64,000 nucleotides of DNA from Zoroaster sp. YZ-2022 (taxonomy: Eukaryota; Echinodermata; Asteroidea; Forcipulatida; Zoroasteridae), in NCBI GenBank assembly GCA_029582265.1, contig CM055830.1:28251771-28315770 (forward strand), given 5' to 3'. The notes below the pieces were generated by a model, which saw nothing but the letters and a program-made list of their open reading frames with translations, had not been told where the DNA came from and ran no database searches. The position numbers and the translations under genes were made by a program. Below are positions 23,062 through 35,307 of this stretch, in pieces; the first letter of the stretch is position 1; each line of letters opens with the position of its first letter.

Positions 23062-24241
23062 AATGTTTACACATTTACAGACAGTTATCTTTAGAATTCA
23101 AGAGATTGCACTCCAATAAAACAAAATATCGATTAAGTATGGTATTGCTCTCTGTATTATAAAAGTCAATTTGTTACCATTTACAGTACATGTATTTGTA
23201 CACCAACCAGAGGCACATGTTTTCAAATAAAATTAAAATGGGTATCCGGCATCTGAAATTTCTGATTTCCGGTATCCGATCTCCCAAAAATCGAAAATGC
23301 ACAGCCCTAATGTACATAGTATGTATTTTCTGTAAACTTCATGAATGGTTTTTTCACACTTTTCTCATGACTTTAACTTTGCACTGAGCTAAACCTTTCA
23401 CAGTTTAGGTTATTTAAAAGTGTATCTTGATTTGAAATGTAAATATACTCCAACATAGAAGCAGTTTGTAAACATCAACATCAAAGCCATACCTTTCCCT
23501 CATAATCATTAGCACTCAATCATTGTACCTTATCTATACAGTACAGAGGAAAAGTATTTGGTTGGTCCTTTAAATTCTCTCAACAATCATCCAGTCTGAG
23601 GGTCAATACCATGGACTAGATGAGAGATGTAATGAATAATGACACAATGCCCATCCATTCCCACTACCATTTAATTATGTGAGGAAAAATGAAAATTCAA
23701 CAAAAAAATTTTATGCGACAATTTGGAAATAATAACATATTGGCTACAATTTTGGTAGGAAAAATAGAAAAATATACTGAAGCGAGGATTTGAATTCTGA
23801 TTGGATTACCTACCCTACAAGTGATCTAGCAACAACTTCATGTATATCCAGTCCTAACTGTTCTCCCAAATGTTCAAATATCTATTTGTATGGTGGCATA
23901 AGTCAGAGCGCAGCTCCTGGGATCACACCCTCAAACTATGCAATGCTAAATCTGGAAGCTGCAGTTGACAACACTCAGAGGGGATTCAGCTTTTGTTATA
24001 TTTATGAAGGCTGTGTATTGTAATGCTGTTTGTAGTTATTTATCCCAACCTTATAATAATCTTTGATGATCACTGGTTGGATATCCTTGTTCTGGTACAA
24101 GTTCGGTCTGTATCAAGTTGTTCAGTGTCGCTAGAGGGCCAAAATGCATCACTATCCAATACCGTACTGATGATAAATCAAGTTTGTGCTGAGAACAACA
24201 ACAGAATAAAAATAAAATTATTATAATAAAGGCAGGATGTA
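23062..24241. other. No gene assigned
   Basis: A short minus-strand open stretch near 23810-23885 (FEHLGEQLGLDIHEVV) precedes a gtaggt donor, but its acceptor is weak and it does not match FBXL4. Nothing else could be identified. Confidence 0.4.
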
Positions 24242-24781
24242 TAGGGACATAACTATTTTAATGAATCCAATTATTATTTTAAGTCTTATAACTCTGTGGT
24301 AAATTATTTGACGCTATTGAGACTGATTTAATATAATAAATCAAACATAAAAATAAGAAATAATTCATTTACAGTAATAATTAAACAGAATAAATAGGAA
24401 ACTAGCTAAACAAAATACTAAGTAAAATAAATAAGTAAAATAAAAAATAAGTAATTGAATACAAAAAATATAGATAATATTATAATTATAATATTATAAT
24501 TATAATTAATATACAAAAAATATAGATAATTAAAATGTAATTCAATAAACAAAATACAACTTTGTAAATATTCATAGTATATACATAATATATAGCATAC
24601 ATAGTAAAATAAACTGTTTTATTTAGCTAGTTTTCTGGTATTCTATTTTAGTTGTAACTGTAATTATTTTCATGTAAAATATTTATTTTGTTAAATATAA
24701 ACGCACATTATTGCACCATTATTAGCCCTATGTTTGATTACTAGCGCCTAATAATTCATTAATAATAGTTATGTTCCTGTA
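24242..24781. mobile_element. AT-rich fold-back MITE (~540 bp)
   Basis: TAGGGACATAACTATTTTAA at the left matches, in inverted orientation with a few differences, the right end 24754-24781 (reverse complement begins TACAGGAACATAACTATT). A second inverted pair lies inside (GAAACTAGCTAAA near 24400 and TTTAGCTAGTTTTC near 24620). The centre is extremely AT-rich with ATTATAATTATAAT tracts. No coding sequence. Confidence 0.6.
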
Positions 24782-26700
24782 GATCCTTCCTTTATAATAA
24801 CATGTTTTATTTACCTCTCTTATACTAAACCAGTCTCAATAGTGTGAGACACATCAACAAATTATGAGGGCGAGTTTGCTGAGGGCCGAGAGTTATGTAC
24901 CAACAGGGGGAGAGTTTGTCAGGGGGTGAGTTTGTCAGGGGGTGAGTTGACTGGAATGCCATACCAGATACATTGTAAACCATGGCTATAGGAAATATAA
25001 GATTGAGCAATGGGAAGATACTAACCTGATGGGAAGATACTAAAGGAAGATACAATCCTTTGGCAATGTATTTCTGCAAAAGCGTTCAATCAAGATTAAA
25101 TTAAACAACCAATCTCGAGGAGTTCATGCAATTTTAGTCACACAAATAAGTTTACAATTTTTTCAGTGACATAATTAATGTGAATGAATGTGAAACATCC
25201 AAACTTAAAATTTAAGGACAAAATGCTCAGCATCTTTTGAATGAATGTAAAACTTGATGGCATTAATCTTCCCTAGAAAATAATATGCTGTCACTTTTAA
25301 GCCAAAGTGGAAATAATTTCCAGTATAAATTTAGAAAAGAGTAGAATAACTTTCCTTATATTCCATAAATTAGAAAAATCTAAAATGCATTTCACAATTT
25401 TTTTTCCCTTTGTTAAAAGGCAAATCTTTGTTTATCTTTATTCAAAAGATGGAGGTTTAATAAAATTAAAAAGGGTTTTTCAACGTTATGCAGCGTAGGC
25501 TACTGTACGTAGCGTCTCTGTACACATGCATGTAGGCTACAAAATAATGTATACTAATATAATGCGATCAGTTTCACTATTATGCCATGTACATGTGCAA
25601 TCTGGGTACTGTGTGTATGCCTGATTGTACATGTGTGAGGAAATCATACCGAGAAACGCACTCTATTAATAAAACGAGTTGTCCATGGGAGTTTCCCATG
25701 ATAAGCTAGCACTTTTGCAGTGCACATTATGAATAGCATGAGCCACCATCTTGCACATGTATACATGTAGGGTGCACCAAATGAGTGCTAGACACCATAT
25801 TACCCTGGATTGCTACGTAACTTCTACAGCGGTTGCAATACAAATGTACAAGTAGAGTGTCATTGTTATATAATGTTGCCATGGAATGATCGTAGTATGT
25901 AGCAATTATATTGGTTTGAGCATTTTAACAATAATATGGGCGATCAGTGGCCTCCAGTACACTGCATACACAGGGCTTTTGGGACTTTTGAGGTGATGGT
26001 TTACATGCACTCTGTCTGTATGGTAAAAGTAATTTGCTCAATTTTGTTTGCTTTTGCTGGCATTTCAATTAGTCCATCAACGATATTAAATGGGAATCTA
26101 TGGGGCCTATACAACATTGGTGATACCAATCATCTAAACAACATACATATGTAATACTAGGTGTAAAGTTGGTGCAGATATATCAATTATTCTGAGAAAT
26201 GATTTCATTTGAAGTGCTTCAATGTTATGTCAAAGGTTACAAACCCTTTTTGGGGCTTTCTATGCCCATTTTTTTAAATTAAATACATACAAACATTCAT
26301 TTTAAAGTAGGTTTATTGTCATTGAATCATTTGCTTATGAATATTATATGGCATCTATATTTGCTTTGTATGTGTCTTTTACGTGCGTCGAGGACTGAAC
26401 CCAATTCCTTTACCGGTATGTTCAATTCTAGAAACCCAATAAAAATGCGTCACAATATGATTGTTGTTTATTAAACCACATATGTCTAGTGTATGACTAT
26501 CATCATGCTAGTAAGTTTAGTAAGTTTTGCAAGTTACAGTCAGTCTATTGCCTGCTGCTCTCATTTCCAATTGCCTCTAGGCTCAGGGTATAGGATAGAT
26601 CCTTGTACTGCTGGCAAAGGGGTTAGCTCATGCCCGTAACAGTACCTTTTGCATAGTCACCCCATTCACAGATGGTACTCAATTTAACCCTCAGATGGGT
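24782..26700. other. No gene assigned
   Basis: Contains a short direct duplication (GTTTGTCAGGGGGTGAGTT-like, about 24910-24950) and otherwise featureless AT-rich sequence. Confidence 0.4.
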
Positions 26701-26714
26701 GTGAAACAGAGTAG

Positions 26715-26786
26715 CCTGGCACCAGGAGTTGAACTCCAGCTCTTTTGACTGTGAGTCAATTGCTGTACCGACTGAGCTATTCCAGT
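26715..26786 (-). repeat. tRNA-like segment (SINE head remnant)
   Basis: The minus strand reads TAGCTCAGTCGGTACAGC and, at proper spacing, GGAGTTCAACTCC, with a stem-loop between them whose loop CTCACAG would give a Val-type anticodon. The acceptor stem does not pair, so this is a tRNA-derived repeat or pseudogene. It sits just upstream of the TRIM exon acceptor. Confidence 0.45.
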
Positions 26787-26816
26787 ATAACTACAGTTTA
26801 TTCGTTATCATTACAG

Positions 26817-27138
26817 GATCAAGTCCAACCATGGCTGATGAAGCAATCTTACTCAGTGGGGAGGCCGAAGAGTATGTTTTTTGCTCATTGTGTACCGAAA
26901 ATGTAGCAAAAATAATAAGCCCAAGTTGCTCCCATGTTGTCACACATTCTGCCAAGTTTGCATTAAAATTGGTCTCGGAAAATCAAAAGGACTCATTGAC
27001 TGTCCAGAATGTCCGGAGGAACATGCTGTTCCCAACTGGTGGAGTGGATCAGTTACAAAACGATCTAACTATGATCAAATTTATGGAACAGGCTATTGCA
27101 CCAAAAGACATCAACAAGCTGCTAGCTCTAAAAACAAG
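26817..27138 (+). CDS. TRIM-type RING-finger exon (two compensating frameshifts)
   Basis: The exon follows the acceptor cgttatcattacag, and the ATG at 26831 starts MADEAILLSGEAEEYVFCSL. The RING is split over two frames. The N-terminal CSLCTE lies in one, PKLLPCCHTFCQVC and DCPECPEEHAVP in the next, and the reading returns to the first frame for GGVDQLQNDLTMIKFMEQ. One base is missing in the A-run near 26905-26915 and one extra base lies near 27030. With these allowed, all C3HC4 zinc ligands appear in order. Such RINGs are E3 ubiquitin ligase domains, and the GGVDQLxND phrase is typical of TRIM-NHL and TRIM56-like invertebrate genes. The exon ends at a donor, CAAG/gtatgc. Confidence 0.72.
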
Positions 27139-27284
27139 GTATGCTGGATTTGTTTTTAAAAAATTAGTGATTAATTTAAAGCCACTAGAACTTGCTGTTG
27201 GTAAAAAAAATGATCCATTTGAACAATTCACCACTCTTGGTTAAAGTTGATGATTGGTATCAAACAAACAAACTCCATTGAAAT

Positions 27285-27380
27285 GCTTTCTCTGGTTTGA
27301 GGTGTTATCATTTCAGTAAAATTATTAATAGTTTCCCCAAAGACAGTATTCTACATGTTGGAATGAACAAAACAATCTGA
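27285..27380 (+). repeat. Dispersed repeat family, copy 3
   Basis: AGGTGTTATCATTTCAGTAA and CCCCAAAGACAGTATTCTAC in the same order as the copies near 1060-1250 and 2790-3020. Located in the TRIM intron. Confidence 0.4.
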
Positions 27381-29321
27381 TGTATTTTCTTAATGTAACA
27401 AACAACATATTACTTTAAGTGTATGTGCTTTAAAGGTATATCTTCACATGTATATTGTACATGTATGTTCACTATCGTGCACCTCATTTTTACATAAGTA
27501 AATGAAAACAAAACGCTTTAACCCTCCCATAGTTTTAACACTCAAAGGCACTCAAATTTTTATGTCTCTCTTTAACTCATTGACTTTGTGTAGTGCACTC
27601 AACACACCTTCAAAATTTGTATGTAACTCCCAACCCATTGACTTGTGTACAGTGCACTCAATAAATGCAAAGGACATGTGGCTAGGATAGGTCAAACCAA
27701 AACCACTTGACAGTACATACACAGCTCTGTGTGACTCTGTGGTTTGACCGGTGACCTACCAATTGGCAATGCAACCTTAAAATACTCAGAGGTGACTGTC
27801 TTGGCAGGTGCCGTGCTGGCTGGGCCAATTTCAGCTCTGGGCATGTATGGGAGGGTTAAATGACACATTTCAATATTATTACCGCAATCATGAGAAGCAT
27901 GGTTTACTGTAAATATGTCCTGCATACTATAATTTATGGTGGGTCCATCCACTAAAATTCATTTGGGCCTTACTTACTGTTTAACAGCTTCTAACAACTA
28001 TTTTTTGTTTTCTCTGGTGAAATAAAAACAAAATATGGCAATAGATCTTAATAGTCAAAAATTACAATTTTAAAGCGGTGATAACAAATGTGATCGCGAT
28101 CAGGAAAACCGTGGATATCGTGAAACTTATTCTTGAAGATAATGGCTAAATAGTCCCCCAATTTTTGTTTGACAATTTGAGTTTTTTGTTACCATTTTAA
28201 TTGATGACAGATAATTAAAAGTCAGTTCTTTGTTTTTGTTTCACGCCATTGTTTTTACATGACAGGACATGACTACTATCCCGAGGAAGCATAACTCAAG
28301 TTATAGGCCTTCAGAATCATGAATAATAAACAGTTTTGAAAACAACACAGTGTCCTGGTTAATTTGATGTATATAACACCAAAAATGACAAATTTCACCA
28401 TGTGAAAGGGTTTTTCCCAGATCACATCACAAATGTCTGATCTACAACAATAATGCATTTGCCGAATGATTGTTGACTCCAGTGACATGTGCTCCTACAG
28501 AATTGTAATGAATCTTTTAGGGAAGGTACAGTTTGAACAGTGCATTGTTGGTATGTGGTAACATTCATCTCAACCCTCTTGTTTTCGAAGATCATCCAAA
28601 TAACTCATGAAATTCATAAAAAACCAAATAGGTGTTCTTTTTTGAAAAGTACAAACTAAACCAAATTGAATTTTTATGTTTCACATCATGTTCAATTTTT
28701 TAAAATTCAATGTAACAATTCCATTGTTGTCTTAGATGAAAAGGAAGATCTCAAGACTATTAATGTGCCAGATTTAACTTTTTACACCAGGGCAATTTTT
28801 GAGATAATTTGTTTGCTGCAATTTGATAATCTGACTATTCACCCTTGTATACATGCAGTCTCCAAAATGCCACAAAAACAAAAACTGCTTAGTACACAAT
28901 AGCTTTTTCTATGCTTATGCCTTAAAATATTGCATACTGTACACAAAGAGTGGTACATGGATATCCCAAAATGCCCCTGGGTCTGGGACAAAAAAAGTGT
29001 TCCGAACCTTCACACACGAATAATAGATACAAGTTACTGCACTGGTTTATTTCAAGTTAACCTTGCAATGAAACAAAGCAATTGGCTTAGCTTCAGTTTA
29101 CCTCATCATCTCTGGAGGTGCCTTAGGGTATGCCATTAATCTTTAGATAAAGAAAGTGTGTACTCAAAATGTCGCGGTTGGTGACATTTTTAAAGAAATA
29201 TCGTCCCACTTTGTAAAGAACAGTACTGATAATAGGAGGGTTAAACTGCCAGTATTGTTCCTTCCATTTTATGTTTTCCGGTTTAGTGCTTTACAATAAC
29301 TGTTCTATTATATTATTTTAG
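27381..29321 (+). other. TRIM gene intron, no further gene assigned
   Basis: AT-rich. Near 28513-28560 there is a fragment related to the AAAGGGAAGGTACA repeat family also seen near 22385, 47820 and 53863. No exon is recognised between the RING exon and 29322. Confidence 0.4.
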
Positions 29322-30214
29322 GAATCAAACACTGACCCAATACAGATAAGTCTCACAAGGGGCTACTCGTACCCTCATCATGTAATTCAGCATCTTCTTT
29401 CAACACTCAAAGATTCATCAAAGATATATCGCGACAGTCAGGCAAAGTCTTTTGAAAAGCAGTCATCACACTGTCACAGTGAGTGAGCGGACGAGCCTCT
29501 ACATACATTCCAAAAACCACAACCACTGCATCAATTCAGCACATGATGGCACTTTTCGTCAAAACAGCTGCTAAACGAAAAAAAAATCGGCTGATGGAAG
29601 AGTTGAACAAAATTTATGAGGAGAATTGGCATTGTTATAAATGCCTGCAGGATGAATACAGTAAGAAAAAAGGGAGTTACATGAATCAGTGTCTTGTAGT
29701 GAGCTGAGTAAAGATCTTGGAAGATTTAATACAAGTGATGTGGTTCCAACATGTGAAGATCTGGAGACATTGATTAAAGAAACTCAGTCAAAGACAGAAG
29801 TTTACATCAATGAGGTTTTCAGATATCATTAAAGAAGATATCTTACATGTCAAGCCGACAACCTCTTTGAGACATCTTAAGTAGTGACCGTAAATCGGGG
29901 ATGTCCTCACCATCAGGACCATCGTATTCTTAAGTCCCTCCCGACTTGTGTTCCAGAAGGCAGGCTCCGAGCCTTGTGACCAACTGATAGAGATCCAGGA
30001 TAGCTTAAATTTTATGTTTGCCAAAGATAAGGTCATACGCACTTATGGACATGAGTCTGGCACCTTATCTGAACTCCCCATGCTGTGTTTACACAGTTAC
30101 CAAATCAGGAACATTGCCATAGCAACTGCAATGTCATATAAAATCAGCATCTTTCATCTCCACAAAGACAAGCCGACTTTTGCCGCTGACCGTTACTCAA
30201 ACTGTGAAGTCTAG
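29322..30214 (+). pseudogene. TRIM gene B-box/coiled-coil part, several frameshifts
   Basis: After the acceptor ttattttag, segments in different frames read HSKNHNHCIN (the end of a B-box-2-like zinc domain), then AAKRKKNRLMEELNKIYEEN and EYSKKK, then ELHESVSCSELSKDLG and CEDLETLIKETQSK. This is the usual B-box then coiled-coil order of TRIM proteins. A later segment (QKAGSEPCDQLIEIQDSLN) looks like more coiled coil. At least three frame changes and stops interrupt it. It belongs with the RING exon at 26817. The gene is either a pseudogene or is affected by indel errors; the adjacent assembly gap favours low sequence quality here. Confidence 0.6.
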
Positions 30215-30980
30215 ACAGAGGAGAATAACAGGTGATGTTCACTACTTTTTGTCTTTCCTTATTTTTATGCTGGCACAATCATGTTGTCCAAGAAATTTTT
30301 CTTGAATGTGTATAGTAAATATTACAAATAACACAATCACGGTCTGCATGGTTAGGGCAATTGTTGGTCAGCAAAACAGTGGTAAAAGCTATTTAGTTCT
30401 AGAGTAAAATAACTTAAAAACAAAGGCAATACATTTAACAAATGTACCAAAACTCAGCTTCTACATGAAGAAATTTTGCCACAGATAGGGGTCCTTCTAT
30501 AAATTGAAAAAAAAAAGGTTTTCATCTTCAACACTTTAGCACATGAGATTGATGCAGGCAGGTCTATTGATGCAAAAAGAACACTGGTTTTGTACTAACT
30601 TCAGTGTGTGGAAATCAAGATCATAAACTTATGTGTTTTTTTTCTGCAACTTTGGAGCTAAAACTGTCTCAGATGTACATTTTTAGTTTTATACACTTAA
30701 TGTTGATCTTCATTATCTTTTTACTGGAAATGTGATTCAGAATCGTGCTTTCCAAATGTATTGCACTTTTTGTGGGAATGTATAGCACCCTCGGGCAAAC
30801 TCTCTGCACTCAGTAACCCTGACCAGAGCGGTAGGTTCCGTCAATCGCATTAAATGGTACACCACTGTACAAACATAAAATTTTACCAAGAACTATGGGA
30901 GAAGGAAAGTTCGACCCTGGAGGTATTGTTTGCAATAACAGGAGACCTAATGGCGTTCGTGATAAGGCCAATCATCTGGT

Positions 30981-31480
30981 NNNNNNNNNNNNNNNNNNNN
31001 NNNNNNNNNNNNNNNNNNNNNNNNNNNNNNNNNNNNNNNNNNNNNNNNNNNNNNNNNNNNNNNNNNNNNNNNNNNNNNNNNNNNNNNNNNNNNNNNNNNN
31101 NNNNNNNNNNNNNNNNNNNNNNNNNNNNNNNNNNNNNNNNNNNNNNNNNNNNNNNNNNNNNNNNNNNNNNNNNNNNNNNNNNNNNNNNNNNNNNNNNNNN
31201 NNNNNNNNNNNNNNNNNNNNNNNNNNNNNNNNNNNNNNNNNNNNNNNNNNNNNNNNNNNNNNNNNNNNNNNNNNNNNNNNNNNNNNNNNNNNNNNNNNNN
31301 NNNNNNNNNNNNNNNNNNNNNNNNNNNNNNNNNNNNNNNNNNNNNNNNNNNNNNNNNNNNNNNNNNNNNNNNNNNNNNNNNNNNNNNNNNNNNNNNNNNN
31401 NNNNNNNNNNNNNNNNNNNNNNNNNNNNNNNNNNNNNNNNNNNNNNNNNNNNNNNNNNNNNNNNNNNNNNNNNNNNNNNN
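30981..31480. other. Assembly gap (500 N)
   Basis: Exactly 500 undetermined bases, so the true length may be arbitrary. Open frames drawn across it have no meaning. Confidence 1.
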
Positions 31481-32330
31481 CATCTGATGTTATACTTCAG
31501 AAATATTTTAAAACCTAGGTCCACTAAGTGTAAAAGCCCTTCATAATATAGATTCACTAGCCATACTTTGTGTGTGACAACTACTGGGATAACAGCTTGT
31601 TTGTATAAATCATTAAATCCACTTTCTTCGTGTTCTCCATAATGTGTTAAGGTACAAATATCGGTAATTACCAGAGTCTCCAATATCATACAAATTACTT
31701 GGTCTAAAGTTGGTTTCACGAATCAATCATCTTCAATGCTTTCATCTTAGATAACACAAGAATATTGTAATCTCGAATTTACAAACAGTTGTCGTCCGGC
31801 AAATTTTTGTAAAACATAAATAATAAAATAAATACATAATATTAACAAAAAATCAAACGGTTTGTTGTTGAAAATTTACAGGTTAGTCTTATGATAAATT
31901 TCTCACACACAAGAGGTTTGAAAAGAACGTACGTTACGAAACACCAATTGTACCTTCCCGGTAAAAATAATCCTAAACTGGTAGTTTACGGTGGCCTTAT
32001 GTTTGGACACTAACGGGATCTTCCTCAGAGGCAAAGTGACAGAAACTCTGGGACAATGTTTGCCCGTTGTTTCTGAAACAGATTTAAGCAAGCCTTTGAG
32101 ATAGATCCTGATATGGTCAGAATGTAAGGCCACTAACTACCATTTGTTAGTTATACTATATGAGTCATTTTGATAAGTAAGCAATTTACAGGAGCTTTTT
32201 CCTTAATGAAACATCAATTCTGACATTTAATTTAATACAACAAATCAAAATAGCCTTGACCAAGGCGCGTGGGATCGGTTTGGTCGCATAATTTTGCCAC
32301 GCTTAGCTTATCACACAGTGAACATGTGTG
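31481..32330. other. No gene assigned
   Basis: A minus-strand frame without stops covers about 31481-31719 (includes GEHEESGFNDLYKQAV) and could be an exon next to the gap, but I recognise no family and see no clear splice sites. Confidence 0.35.
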
Positions 32331-32374
32331 CACTAGCACTAGCACTAGCACTAGCATTAGCATTAGCATTAGCA
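32331..32374. repeat. (CACTAG/CATTAG)n hexanucleotide repeat
   Basis: Four CACTAG-type units grade into three CATTAG units by one transition, an example of a tandem repeat evolving by unit conversion. Confidence 0.9.
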
Positions 32375-32533
32375 TTTATTCAGCATAATAGTACACAACA
32401 AACATAACACAATATACAAAACAGAACATTACATGCCAGGGCATGAACAAGTTAACTGAGTAACTGTGGCCCGGGGAGCTTTCATACCCAGAACCACTGA
32501 TATTACATAAATAAATAAATTGCAATAAATAAA

Positions 32534-32685
32534 TAGCCACGCCCCCAAACAAACTCCCGACAGTGCCCAAAAAAAGAAAAGAAAAAGAAAAGGGGAAAAA
32601 ACATACCCTCCCCCCCCCCCACCGACCAACAATGCCCCCTGTGCCCCCCCCCCCCCCAACTGAAAAAGTCCTGGCCACGCCGCTG
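32534..32685 (-). mobile_element. hAT-like MITE, 5-prime-damaged copy
   Basis: Ends at GACTTTTTCAGT (reversed) and TGGCCACGCCGCTG, the same termini and the same CCCC / AAAGAAAAGAAAAAG interior as the intact copy at 34586-34770, in opposite orientation. The other terminal CAGCGGCG is missing. Confidence 0.7.
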
Positions 32686-33057
32686 TATATACAGAATTAT
32701 AAAAAGATTATTTAATAGATAATTTAATAGATTATTTTAGATAAGCAGACATTGATTGATTAAAAAATAAACACTTAAAAAGAGGTGGGTAAAACTACAT
32801 GGGCTATAAAAAAAAACAAGGAGACCAACCCATAACCCCCCATACCTCCCACATTCCAACCTACCTGTGCATATACAGCACTGACCATAATATAACTACG
32901 AACAGGACTCAAGAAGACCAGTGGGTATAACATGTGAAGAGAAAAAAATCACCCCAACACAATTAACAAATAAAACCACAAAGCACAAACATACATATAC
33001 ATATAATAAGAAAATTATATAAATATAATAAAAAATAAATAGATTGGAAATACTTGT

Positions 33058-33338
33058 TTTGATGGCCGAGTCGTTAGCATGTGGGTTCGAATCCCGGCCA
33101 CAACCATGGTACTTGTGTCCTTGAGCGAGACACTAAACTGTACAGTGATCCTCTTCACTCAGGAGTATAAATGGGTACCTGTGATGTTTGAAAAAGCTTC
33201 CAAAGCGCTACCGGAATACTGTATACTCCCCAGAGCATTGAGAAAGTTTAAGGAATGATATTGGCCCAATGACCAGGGATACAAATGTAAAAGCGCCTTG
33301 TATCCTTTGGCGCTTTATAAATTCAGTTTTTATTACAG
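33058..33338 (+). repeat. Related tRNA-derived SINE subfamily
   Basis: A shortened head (GATGGCCGAGTCGTTAGC, GGTTCGAATCCCGGCC) is followed by ACTTGTGTCCTTGAGCGAG, AAATGGGTACCTGTGA, a body with CTGTATACTCCCCAGAGC, and the tail AAAGCGCCTTGTATCC. It shares the overall plan with the tRNA-Leu SINE but diverges in body and tail, so it is a separate subfamily. Confidence 0.75.
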
Positions 33339-33777
33339 AAGCTAGGGGACCTGTGACTGGCCATCATTTAAAATAAACCACCCACAAGTAATCCATTCTT
33401 GCTTGAGGAATTTTGAAGGGGGAAGATAAAGAAACACAAACTCTGTGTGGACCCTATCTGGGGTCAGTGCACCTTCTGTTCCGTTTTCTTGGGATACAGT
33501 AAAACAACTGTACTGTGAACGTTTCGGCCCACTCACCGGCGTTTTTCGTTTCGTAACTTTCAACGTTGAACATTTGATGTTGGTACCATGAGCAGCTACG
33601 CATGCCGTTGGTGCACATACACGCGTACCAGTATTTGTTTCTCTTTCCGGGTGTGTTTGAATCATACATACATGTAAAATAGACGTACCCAGAATTGATG
33701 TACTTGCGAAAGACACTGACCCACAATGTTCGTTTCTCCACCCAGGAGAATAAATAATCGAAAGGTAGCCCATTGTA

Positions 33778-34141
33778 ATAATAATAATAATAATAATAAT
33801 GTGTGGATTTATATAGCGCACGTATCCACCAACTAAGTGGTGCTCAAGGCGCATTATATTATTATCCCTGCTCATAAGGCTCATAAGGCTCATAAATCAT
33901 TCCTGAAACCATCTCAGCTCCCTGGGGAGTATACAGCTCAATTGCTGCCATTTCTAGCGCATATAGAGCAAACCAACTCTGCCTTCACAGGTACCCATTT
34001 AACCCCTGGGTGGAGAGAAGCAATTATGATTAAGTGTCTTGCTCAAGGACACAAGTGTCACGGCCGTGATTCGAACCCACATTATGTTGCTAACACCAGA
34101 ACTTGAATCTGGTAAGCTAGACCGCTCGGCCACGACACCCC
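33778..34141 (-). repeat. tRNA-Leu-derived SINE, full length
   Basis: A monomeric copy in reverse: (AAT)n tail at the left, then TTATATAGCGCACGTATCCA, the body, B box and the head ending at CACGACACCCC. The downstream region of the CRHR-like gene lies just to the right. Confidence 0.9.
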
Positions 34142-34585
34142 ATATATATTAGATGCTGACTGCCCAACAGGTTACCAATGAGTTGTTTTCTTCTCGCTGG
34201 GAATATGAAATGGTTCCAAGAATGAAGTACCAACCGATCATGAATGATATAATTGTGATGGCGGTGGTACTATTATCAAATATTATTATTAGTGTGAGAG
34301 GCAGGAAGAGCACTTCCTCAGGGATTCAGAATAATAGAATCATGTTAAAACATTAGTTATCACCTTCTTGCCAAGGAATCCTGCTGAATATTTCAGTATT
34401 GAAATGTTCATAATGATTTGCAGTTGGTGTTAGTTCTCAAGCATACTGAGAAAGAATTATTTTGGAAATTATGTAGAGAAAAAGAAATACTATTTGGCAA
34501 CTTCTGAACGATAATGTCATGACCGTTTGCGGAGCCCAGGGACGAGTACAACGTATGCTGTGATGCTGAATAAAAGGAGGCACCT

Positions 34586-34770
34586 CAGCGGCGTAGCCAG
34601 GACTTTTTCAGTGGGGGGGACCAGGGGGTATGTTTTTTTTTCCTTTTCTTTTTCTTTTCTGTTTTTTGGGGCACTATGAGGATTTTTCGTGGGGAGCACC
34701 TGGGGGGGGGGGGGCACTGGAAATTTGTGGGGGGCACGTGCCCCCCAGGCCCCCCGTGGCTACGCCGCTG
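34586..34770. mobile_element. 185-bp hAT MITE with exact 8-bp TSD
   Basis: Ends CAGCGGCGTAGCCAGG and GTGGCTACGCCGCTG are inverted repeats. The octamer AGGCACCT flanks both sides (34578-34585 and 34771-34778), the 8-bp duplication diagnostic of hAT transposition. It lies 41 bp beyond the stop codon of the CRHR-like gene, probably inside its 3-prime untranslated region. The interior has long G runs and no coding sequence. Confidence 0.92.
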
Positions 34771-34811
34771 AGGCACCTTGAAAGTCTCTTCGTCGGTCGT
34801 AGCTTCACAGT

Positions 34812-34940
34812 TTACACTGGCGACGTCCGACAACCGATGTTGTTGTTCCGTTGGTTGGATCCCCTGCGGGAGACGATCCGTGTAGGGAGTGTATTCTCTT
34901 CACGCCATCGTCTTATCGCTAGCATTATCACATTTTGCAC
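34812..34940 (-). CDS. CRHR-like class B1 GPCR, C-terminal tail exon
   Basis: Starts in phase 0 after acceptor cctag and encodes VQNVIMLAIRRWREEN then LPTRIVSRRGSNQ and CRTSPV-stop (42 residues). It follows directly the FLNEE that ends the TM7 exon, matching the FLNSEVRSAIRKRWHRW arrangement at the start of the cytoplasmic tail (helix 8) of corticotropin-releasing-hormone receptors. The tail is short and basic with Ser/Thr sites, as in related receptors. Downstream sequence is a probable 3-prime untranslated region carrying a hAT MITE. Confidence 0.85.
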   Translation of the reverse strand: MQNVIMLAIRRWREENTLPTRIVSRRGSNQRNNNIGCRTSPV

Positions 34941-35307
34941 CTAGGCAATTGAAGGTAAAAAGAAATTTTAAAATGGTCAACTGCATTCTGCTTTATCTCA
35001 TGAGATTAAAGATACATATGAAAATTCAGCTCATTATGTTGTGTTGATAATGAGAAAATAGTGAAATTTTGCAAGACAAATATATTTCGGAAAGTTTAAT
35101 AAAATAATATTTTGCCCAGTTTTGCATTGGGGAATTTTGGATTTAGTTTTAGAAAATCATTAACTGCACTGGTTACAAACAGAAATACTCCCTATAATAA
35201 TGTGTGGCTGCAGCTTTTGTACAGAAATTAGCACATTATCTTCGTTGTAATAACGTTCGTTATAGCGGCGATTGGTATAATGGCTTGTATTGTTCTCTAC
35301 TACTCAC

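Noticed and set aside
23810..23885. Minus-strand segment FEHLGEQLGLDIHEVV as an upstream FBXL4 exon
   Set aside because: It does not match any FBXL4 region I know and has a weak acceptor.
30854..31719. Long open frames of 178-278 residues
   Set aside because: They run across 500 N bases; only the short flanks are real sequence.
31903..32133. Possible alternative last exon of the CRHR-like gene (reads ...SFCHFASEEDPVSVQT in one frame)
   Set aside because: The phase does not fit the TM7 exon donor, and a complete in-phase tail exon exists at 34812-34940.
33454..33741. Minus-strand Cys-containing open frame between two SINEs
   Set aside because: Part of it (around 33700-33770) resembles SINE body sequence, and no splice sites or family match support a gene.
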